Source: Lentinula raphanica (lineage: Eukaryota > Basidiomycota > Agaricomycetes > Agaricales > Omphalotaceae). From it: 64,000 nt of DNA. The stretch's first letter is position 1. Each line of letters opens with the position of its first letter. The notes beneath the pieces were generated by a model. The model was given only the letters and a program-made list of their open reading frames with translations. It did no database searches and had not been told where the DNA came from. This document shows positions 57,981 through 64,000 of the stretch, piece after piece. The DNA lies in NCBI GenBank assembly GCA_027919835.1, contig JANVFP010000001.1:310001-374000 (forward strand), in the 5' to 3' direction. The position numbers were made by a program, and so were the translations under genes.

Positions 57981-59198
57981 CTACGGTTGCACGCGGTTGA
58001 CTACCTGAACCTGTGTTGCTGGACCAAGGTGCCTTGATGCTATCTGTTCAAACGCTCGGATGTACGTCTCATAGGCCATAGACTTCCACCTGCCTGCTAA
58101 TTGGACTATCTCCGGGTCTACCTTCTGCACCAGGTAATAGGATGCTCCACCTATCCTGAATGAATGCCCGAACGCTGTTCCCCAGCCCCATGCCTTCACA
58201 ATGCCATTGATTCTCTCTAGAGCCCTCTCTTTCACCATTGGCCTGATGTTGTGATCTTTATCTCGCCATGAAAACATCGGATCCAGTGGTCCCGCTGGAA
58301 CTACCTTGGCTAAGTTCCGCAGAGCTGATATTGGGCTGATGTCGCTATCACCATTGAGAAACACACACTGAATCTCCCCATTCTTTGCCGTTTTGGCAGC
58401 TCTTAACTCCAGCTTGACATATTCCACCCCATCTAGGTCTCGACCGAAAATCGCGTCACATTGTTGTAGGTGCTTCTTAGGGTCGAAGTCGAGTCGAGAT
58501 TTTGAAGAGATTTCACCGAAGCGCATCATCCCCCAAAATGCAGCAGAAGCCATTGCCCAAACACAGGCATCAAAAGGGTCCAGCAAGTTGAGCGAGCTCC
58601 TCAAAGCCCATAGCATCTCCAAGGTCACTGGTGGCCTCATAGGATGCTTCCTTGCTCCGAAGGCTTTCAACAAGCCCCTGAGTGAAAAATTCAACCTCTC
58701 ATGATCACTTTCGGAGAGAGGATCTGGCCACCCTTGAGTGAAATGCCAGGCCCGCAACCCGGCTATATAAGACCGCACTGTACTCACAGCTACAGGCTCG
58801 AAAGGTGTTGCACTGGCTATCTCCGGTGAAAGAGCCTCTGCACTCGTAGCCGCCCACAGGGCAAAGGAATGAATGAGCGGAAACGAAGCCGGCAGCCTGT
58901 CTGCTTCTCGCACTGAGAAAATGTCACAGAAAAGATGGAACTTTCTCAGGCCCGCGCCATAGCTTTTTGTGTCATGGAGAGAATGTTCGTGTGCGAAACC
59001 AGCTAAGATCTTTATAACTGGGTTGTCTATGGTTGAAGGTGGCGGAGTGTTCACTCCAATCCACTTGAAAATTCTCTGTCCAGCGGGACAGTCGGGACGC
59101 AATGGTGAAGGTTCTAGCTGAAGGCGGTCCACCGATGAGACTGTTGGCAAGGCTGATGAAGAAGATGTTGGCATGACCCGTGGAGCCCTCATCAGCAT
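57981..59198 (-). CDS. Tyrosine recombinase of the DIRS/PAT-like element
   Basis: About 405 residues from MLMRAPRVMPTSSSSALPTV to QVVNRVQP. An N-terminal DNA-binding SAM-like part (GVNTPPPSTIDNPVIKILAG ... YIAGLRAWHFTQGW) precedes the catalytic part. Catalytic arginine is in FWGMMRFGEISSKSRL, the H-x-x-R pair in FGHSFRIGGASYYL, then LAGRWKSMAYETYIRAF with the tyrosine. All key residues are present and the frame is open, so the recombinase itself looks intact. It replaces the usual integrase and would join a circular DNA copy into the genome. The frame stays open upstream to 59,495, but that part overlaps RNase H in another frame and is not conserved, so I start at 59,198. Confidence 0.85.
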   Translation of the reverse strand: MLMRAPRVMPTSSSSALPTVSSVDRLQLEPSPLRPDCPAGQRIFKWIGVNTPPPSTIDNPVIKILAGFAHEHSLHDTKSYGAGLRKFHLFCDIFSVREADRLPASFPLIHSFALWAATSAEALSPEIASATPFEPVAVSTVRSYIAGLRAWHFTQGWPDPLSESDHERLNFSLRGLLKAFGARKHPMRPPVTLEMLWALRSSLNLLDPFDACVWAMASAAFWGMMRFGEISSKSRLDFDPKKHLQQCDAIFGRDLDGVEYVKLELRAAKTAKNGEIQCVFLNGDSDISPISALRNLAKVVPAGPLDPMFSWRDKDHNIRPMVKERALERINGIVKAWGWGTAFGHSFRIGGASYYLVQKVDPEIVQLAGRWKSMAYETYIRAFEQIASRHLGPATQVQVVNRVQP

Positions 59199-59788
59199 GA
59201 CACAAGTTTGTCGCGAAGGTGATCCGGTAACTCGATAGCTGCTCTCGTTCGAGCTAGAGGAAAGCCCTTGAGGAATCGTGGGATGTCGCCCCTCGATAGG
59301 GCGTCTGTTACGTTGTCTCGGGATGCCACGTACTCGGTCACTATCCTGATGCCATGCTGGCCCTGCAGGCGGTAGAGATGTTTCAAAATCTTGTTTGTCT
59401 CCTTGCTGCGAGAGCGGCCCTTGTTGACTACATGAACCACTCCAGAGTTGTCCGACCGCACTAGATATGAAGCGCCTACAAAGGTGCGTGGGCATTAACG
59501 TTAGACGAAATCAAACAGAATGCGAGCATATAGGTCAGCAAAGTGAAACGTTGTGCAAACTGAAATGACAGAGACCTTTGGACACTGGTACCCCTTGCAC
59601 CATAATCCTTAACCCGAGTTCGACAGCCACTGCTTCTGCCCAGCCTATGTCGAACTCTCGTTTGGGACCCACAAAGAAACCTGGCGCATACTTCCAGCAG
59701 GCATAAAGGTGCCCAACTGCTACACCTATTCCAAATGATGTGCTTGCATCTCCCCACCATTGGATATCTAACGGAGTTGGCGGTGCAA
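59199..59788 (-). pseudogene. RNase H part of the retrotransposon, cut from its RT
   Basis: RNase H fold of the DIRS type: LDIQWWGDASTSFGIGVAVG, then WAEAVAVELGLRIMV, and after a 100-nt intron (59,476-59,575) SYLVRSDNSGVVHVVNKGRS and EYVASRDNVTDALSRG. It should be fused to the RT upstream, but the insertion 59,797-62,133 separates them. Removing the insertion and one copy of its target duplication puts RT and RNase H back in one frame, showing the break is due to that event. Confidence 0.8.
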
Positions 59789-59796
59789 GTGGGATA

Positions 59797-62133
59797 CACT
59801 TTAGGCAACCACCAAAAGGTATCATATTAGATAGGACAAGACCTGAAAATCCCCTATCTAACATGCTGAAAATCCCCGGGAATTCCCCAATGGGATGTCC
59901 CACTCAGCTGGGATGTCCCAGGTGGGATGTCCCTATGACTTGGGATGTCCCAGGTGGGATGTCCCTATGGCCTGGGAGGTCCCATGTGGGATGTTCCTAT
60001 GACTTGGGATGTCCCAGGTGGGATGTCCCTATGACCTGGGATGTCCCATGTGGGATGTCCTTATAGCCTGGGCTGTCCCAGGTAAGATGTTGCTATGGCC
60101 TGGGATGTCCCATGTGGGATGTCCCTATGGATGTGGGATGTCCCTATGGCCTGGGATGTCCCATGTGCTGGGATGTCCCATGTGGGATATCCCTATGGCC
60201 TGGGATGTCTTGTTCCTCATGTCTGGGACATCCCCTCACCTGGTATGTCTCTTTAGCTGGCATATCTCTCTGACCTGTTCATGTACTCAATGCTGATTAC
60301 ATAACCTATTAATCTTGAATGAAAAACTTAGAACAGTGGCATAGTGTGTTATACTCAATATACACAACTATCACTAGGTACACACTCAATATACTCATTA
60401 TATTTAATAATGAAAGAATTTGGAACAGTCATCACTGTGTGATATAATTAACACACTCAACATCCATCATAGTTAAAACACTTGCACAAAAGATACATTG
60501 ATACACTTGACTGTACAGAGAACAGGCAGAAATTCAGAGCAGTGTTATCACTCATGACATTCATTGCACACAGTACTTCATAAGTAAGTATGGTTGGAAC
60601 ATCATTATACCATGATACACATATAACAACGAGTTTTGGGCACTTATGGGCGCTTATTTTGCATTTTTTGACTTGAAATGCATGAATATCACACTCAATA
60701 ATTTTTGTGTGGGCTTTATATTGTGTCAGGCTGTTGTCTATATCATAATCCCTTAGAAACAATTCGGAGAACTCAGAAATACAGCCTGTGGGGCAGGCTA
60801 TGTCATGATCTTTTATGATTTAACAGTGTTTTAGGTAAATGACAATACATATGTCCATGTATTGCATAGATACCAAAGCTGTCTCATGGGGAGAGCACTC
60901 CTACAGTCTACTAACAGTGTATGAACATGATCCAGATACTCACCATGACCATTGGACTCTGTAATATACATCTACATATTTCATGTATACTAGTGATATG
61001 TAGACTTGCATGCAACTCCAGATGTCATATTCAATGACTCCAATTGTGAATCTCTCAGCTGTATGACACAGAGTAAGCATAGGATAGGCTGTAAAATAAA
61101 TCTTTTGATGACCCAGTAGTGGTTTGACTTCATAACATGGGTGTATGCATTGTGATTTGAACAATGCACTGTTAAATCACAAAAGATCATGATATAGCCT
61201 GCCCCACAGGCTGTATTTCTGAGTTCTCCGAATTGTTTCTAAGGGATTATGATATAGACAACAGCCTGACACAATATAAAGCCCACACAAAAATTATTGA
61301 GTGTGATATTCATGCATTTCAAGTCAAAAAATGCAAAATAAGCGCCCATAAGCGCCCAAAACTCGTTGTTATATGTGTATCATGGTATAATAATGTTCAA
61401 CCATACTTACTTATGAAGTACTGTGTGCAATGAATGTCATGAGTGATAACACTGCTCTGAATTTCTGCCTGTTCTCTGTACAGTCAAGTGTATCAATGTA
61501 TCTTTTGTGAAAGTGTTTTAACTATGATGGATGTTGAGTGTGTTAATTATATCACACAGTGATGACTGTTCCAAATTCTTTCATTATCAAATATAATGAG
61601 TATATTGAGTGTGTACCTAGTGATAGTTGTGTATATTGAGTATAACACACTATGCCACTGTTCTAAGTTTTTCATTCAAGATTAATAGGTTATGTAATCA
61701 GCATTGAGTACATGAACAGGTCAGAGAGATATGCCAGCTAAAGAGACATACCAGGTGAGGGGATGTCCCAGACATGAGGAACAAGATATCCCAGGCCATA
61801 GGGATATCCCACATGGGACATCCCAGCACATGGGACATCCCACATCCATAGGGACATCCCAGGCCATAGCAACATCTTACCTGGGACAGCCCAGGCTATA
61901 AGGACATCCCACCTGGGACATCCCAAGTCATAGGGACATCCCACATGGGACCTCCCAGGCCATAGGGACATCCCACATGGGACCTCCCAGGCCATAGGGA
62001 CATCCCACCTGAGACATCCCAGCTGAGTGGGACATCCCATTGGGGAATTCCCGGGGATTTTCAGCATGTTAGATAGGGGATTTTCAGGTCTTGTCCTATC
62101 TAATATGATACCTTTTGGTGGTTGCCTAAAGTG
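59797..62133. mobile_element. 2.3-kb fold-back element with GGGATGTCCC arrays
   Basis: Two long inverted arms (59,797-60,828 and 61,167-62,133) flank a 338-bp loop. Ends are CACTTTAGGCAACCACCAAA in inverted orientation, and an 8-bp target duplication, GTGGGATA, lies at 59,789-59,796 and 62,134-62,141. Each arm has a block of about fifteen GGGATGTCCC words (GGGACATCCC on the other arm) and AT-rich repeats with GTGTGTTA words. No transposase gene, so it must use an enzyme made elsewhere. An 8-bp duplication is seen in hAT and in some KDZ-type (Zisupton) elements; the CACT start recalls CACTA elements, but those duplicate 2-3 bp. Class left open. Confidence 0.9.
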
Positions 62134-63150
62134 GTGGGATACTCGATGGGGAAATTTGAATGATATATCTCGCCCAGTCCAGGTCTTTCAGTACTGATTG
62201 CGATGGTGCACGGCGAATATGCGGCGAAAAATATGCAGCTGCAAAATGAGAAATTGATCGGAGGAATGGGCAGATTAGCTTGTAGATGCTCGATACATGT
62301 ACCAGCTTCCCATGGAGGCTTGCTGCCTCTGAGGCTGAAAAGGAGGCTCCCTCGGTCGACCAGTCTGCCATCAACGCTAGTGTCTTCTCTACTTTCTCCG
62401 GTGGTAAGGAGACTCTCTTCCTCTCCAGATCCCAGTCGAAACCGGTGTAGCGTTGGACTACTGCAAATCTCCGCAATTTTGGTCCGCTCCATGGGACACC
62501 TATGGCTGCGGTCACTTCCATGAAATCCTCCTCGGTCCAGCTGTGATGTGGGAGCCTGATGACAAAGAAGTCGTCTACCCATTTCACTATTGGTCCCATC
62601 CCTTTGGCTGTGTAGATTGCAACCAGCATATCCGCTACTGACCCAAACACCCCAGCGCTTGATGCTAAACCAAACATTACGGCCCGGTCGACATAGACCA
62701 GGCCATCCCAGTAAACGCAAAGTGCAAACTGCTGGTCTGGCCTGATTGGAGTGATTCGGTAGGCAGCTGAGATGTCGAATGTAGCTGCCATGCAGCCCGG
62801 GGGAAGGGATAAAACTAAGGCACTCGTCTGATCGAATGTTCCCCAGGCCGTTGGGAACTCGTCCGAGTCTATTCCCGCGTTCACTGATGGGACCCAATTG
62901 TTGTTGCGAGGAAATGACATGTCTTAAACCATTTGTAATTTGGATGAATTTGGTTTGGGAACTAGGCCCAGTGGTGATGTGTGGAAAAAACCTATTAACT
63001 GCTCCAGTAACTCTGGGCTGTACCCCATTGAGTACCGGCCAGCAGCCTGCTCTTCTGTAATGTAATTTGAAATGAATGAAGTGTTGAGTGAAGAAGATGA
63101 ATGATTCTCGAAATAAATAAGAACGCGATAACGTCCCTCTGACTCCAACG
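62134..63150 (-). pseudogene. Reverse transcriptase of the retrotransposon, with a stop codon
   Basis: RT of DIRS type: GFFHTSPLGLVPKPNSSKLQ, MSFPRNNNWVPSVNAG, CMAATFDISAAYRITPIRP, VMFGLASSAGVFGSVADM, catalytic aspartates in IVKWVDDFFVIRLP, then LHGKLVHVSSIYKLICPFL. An in-frame TAA (62,924-62,926) falls between KLQMV and DMSFP, where relatives have CAA or a similar codon; this fits a C-to-T change. The 3' end runs into the fold-back insertion. The region upstream of about 63,070 may contain an intron or frameshift I could not settle. Confidence 0.75.
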
Positions 63151-63264
63151 TCGAAACCCTCTCGTAGACCTCTTACTACATCTGCCCAATCCTCGTCTAG
63201 ACCTAACGCCCCCAGGAGCCTCTCGACCTTGACTGGGTCGAGTGGCGTGACCACTATGCAGGGA

Positions 63265-64000
63265 TCATGCAGCGAAGCTACACTTTCCCGCTCCATGCGA
63301 GGAGGAACCACAGATGCTGCATGCGTGCTTGTTGATGCACACATCTCCATACATGCACTCTGAGTTCCAGGCCCAGTTGAAGCAGAAAACCTTTCCACCA
63401 CTGTCAACAAGTGCATGTCTGCTCTTGGTGCCGGTGGCGATGGCAACGGTGGGACGCTTTGCAGCAGTGGTTGTGGCTTCGCAGCTGCTCGGGAGGTGGC
63501 CTGGGTACCCACACCGAAAGCACCAGGCATTGTCCGTGTCTCGAGCCCTCTTCCGAAAGGAACCCGACGCAAACCTGTCCTGCTTTCTCTGCCAAGATGG
63601 GCTCTGGGACGGTGGTGAATGAAAGGACTGCCCTGACTGAAGGGTGTTCCCAGATGGAAAGGAAGGCAATGAGAGGGAGGTTGAGGGTCGTTGTGTCATC
63701 GGTTGAGGTCTGGCCGCTAGAATTAACAGTGCGTTGCTGTCCACTGTGCTGATGTCGTGCGAGAGGTCCGCAGCCCACAGTTCCCTCTGGCAGATGTCAT
63801 ACTCGACCGCTCTGAGCCACCCCAATTTCGTGCCTAGAGAGAGCACAATGGCATTGTGGGCTTCGAGAGCGTTGGCTCTTTCGTCGCCGTGGTAGAACCG
63901 TATCCTGTCGACGACCGATTTTGATGCTGCAATCCAGTCGAGCTCCGAAATGGATGTCTCGTTCTTGCGATCTAGACCTTTCATGGTCAAACTACCATCC
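63265..64000 (-). CDS. Gag-like protein of the retrotransposon, partial
   Basis: Open to the window edge. C-terminal part has two zinc-binding clusters: a knuckle CFRCGYPGHLPSSC and a CCCH-like group, CFNWAWNSECMYGDVCINKH, with a second short Cys/His group CSICGSSSHGAGKC, as in gag proteins of fungal DIRS-like elements. The upstream part (ISELDWIAASKSVVDRIRFY, YDICQRELWAADLSHDI) is a capsid-like region also known from basidiomycete elements. Nucleic-acid binding is inferred. The N terminus lies outside the window. Confidence 0.8.
   Translation of the reverse strand, partial: DGSLTMKGLDRKNETSISELDWIAASKSVVDRIRFYHGDERANALEAHNAIVLSLGTKLGWLRAVEYDICQRELWAADLSHDISTVDSNALLILAARPQPMTQRPSTSLSLPSFPSGNTLQSGQSFHSPPSQSPSWQRKQDRFASGSFRKRARDTDNAWCFRCGYPGHLPSSCEATTTAAKRPTVAIATGTKSRHALVDSGGKVFCFNWAWNSECMYGDVCINKHACSICGSSSHGAGKCSFAA

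Larger units (their letters stand above)
57388..64000 (-). mobile_element. DIRS/PAT-like tyrosine-recombinase retrotransposon (continues past window)
   Basis: Minus-strand order: gag (from beyond 64,000 to 63,265), reverse transcriptase (about 63,100-62,134), RNase H (59,788-59,199), tyrosine recombinase (59,198-57,981), then two direct copies of a 107-bp repeat. RT plus RNase H plus a tyrosine recombinase in place of an integrase defines DIRS-order elements; they insert through a circular intermediate. Split direct repeats at the 3' side suggest the PAT/Ngaro-type layout, not the inverted repeats of DIRS1, but the 5' repeat is outside the window. A fold-back element splits RT from RNase H, and RT has one stop codon, so this copy cannot move by itself. 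Confidence 0.85.

Noticed and set aside
59740..60296. Open frames reading G-x-S-L-W-P-G repeats in the GGGATGTCCC array
   Set aside because: Pure translation of the repeat inside a non-coding fold-back element.
1..64000. tRNA or rRNA genes
   Set aside because: I looked for cloverleaf-like and rRNA-like text and saw none I could support by eye; a covariance-model search would be decisive.

Overview
The window looks like nuclear DNA of a filamentous basidiomycete, most likely an agaricomycete that degrades plant litter or wood. The evidence is genes densely split by 45-70 nt GT-AG introns, two tandem copper lytic polysaccharide monooxygenase genes of AA14 type, WSC-domain and CipC/DUF3759 proteins, a basidiomycete-style Ty3-like gag relic, and a DIRS/PAT-type tyrosine-recombinase retrotransposon. 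I rebuilt exons by hand from splice signals and family conservation; no alignment or database search was run.

Layout. 0.3-2.0 kb: colinear remains of a DUF2828 gene (minus). 2.4-3.4 kb: an array of the palindrome GGGTAGCTACCC ending in a transposon-like terminal motif. 3.8-6.7 kb: decayed Ty3-like gag (minus) carrying a 282-bp inverted-repeat insertion. 7.6-15.3 kb: housekeeping-type genes: a multi-pass membrane protein, a 12-exon zinc alcohol dehydrogenase, a TMEM170-like protein and an amidase with a frame problem. 16.3-17.9 kb: a secreted micro-exon gene. 19.8-25.3 kb: the AA14-like pair. 26.9-35.0 kb: three tandem paralogous secreted-protein genes whose flanks are nearly identical while the last exon diverges; a 2.4-kb insertion separates copies 2 and 3. 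37.1-52.5 kb: mitochondrial GTP/GDP carrier GGC1, a WSC protein, NPR3, a dienelactone hydrolase, CipC/DUF3759 with a broken paralogue, a CAD-type alcohol dehydrogenase and an O-methyltransferase. 52.5-64 kb: a transposon graveyard ending in the DIRS/PAT-like element (minus), which is split by a 2.3-kb fold-back element flanked by an 8-bp target duplication.

How the genes relate. The AA14-like pair, WSC protein, secreted array and amidase fit a secretory saprotroph. NPR3 (nutrient signalling to TORC1), GGC1 and TMEM170 are conserved cell-biology genes.

Most unusual features: (1) the fast-diverging secreted array with frozen flanks; (2) a set of non-autonomous elements with a shared terminal motif but different GG...CC palindrome arrays; (3) very small exons (8, 9 and 11 nt) in the WSC and both AA14-like genes.
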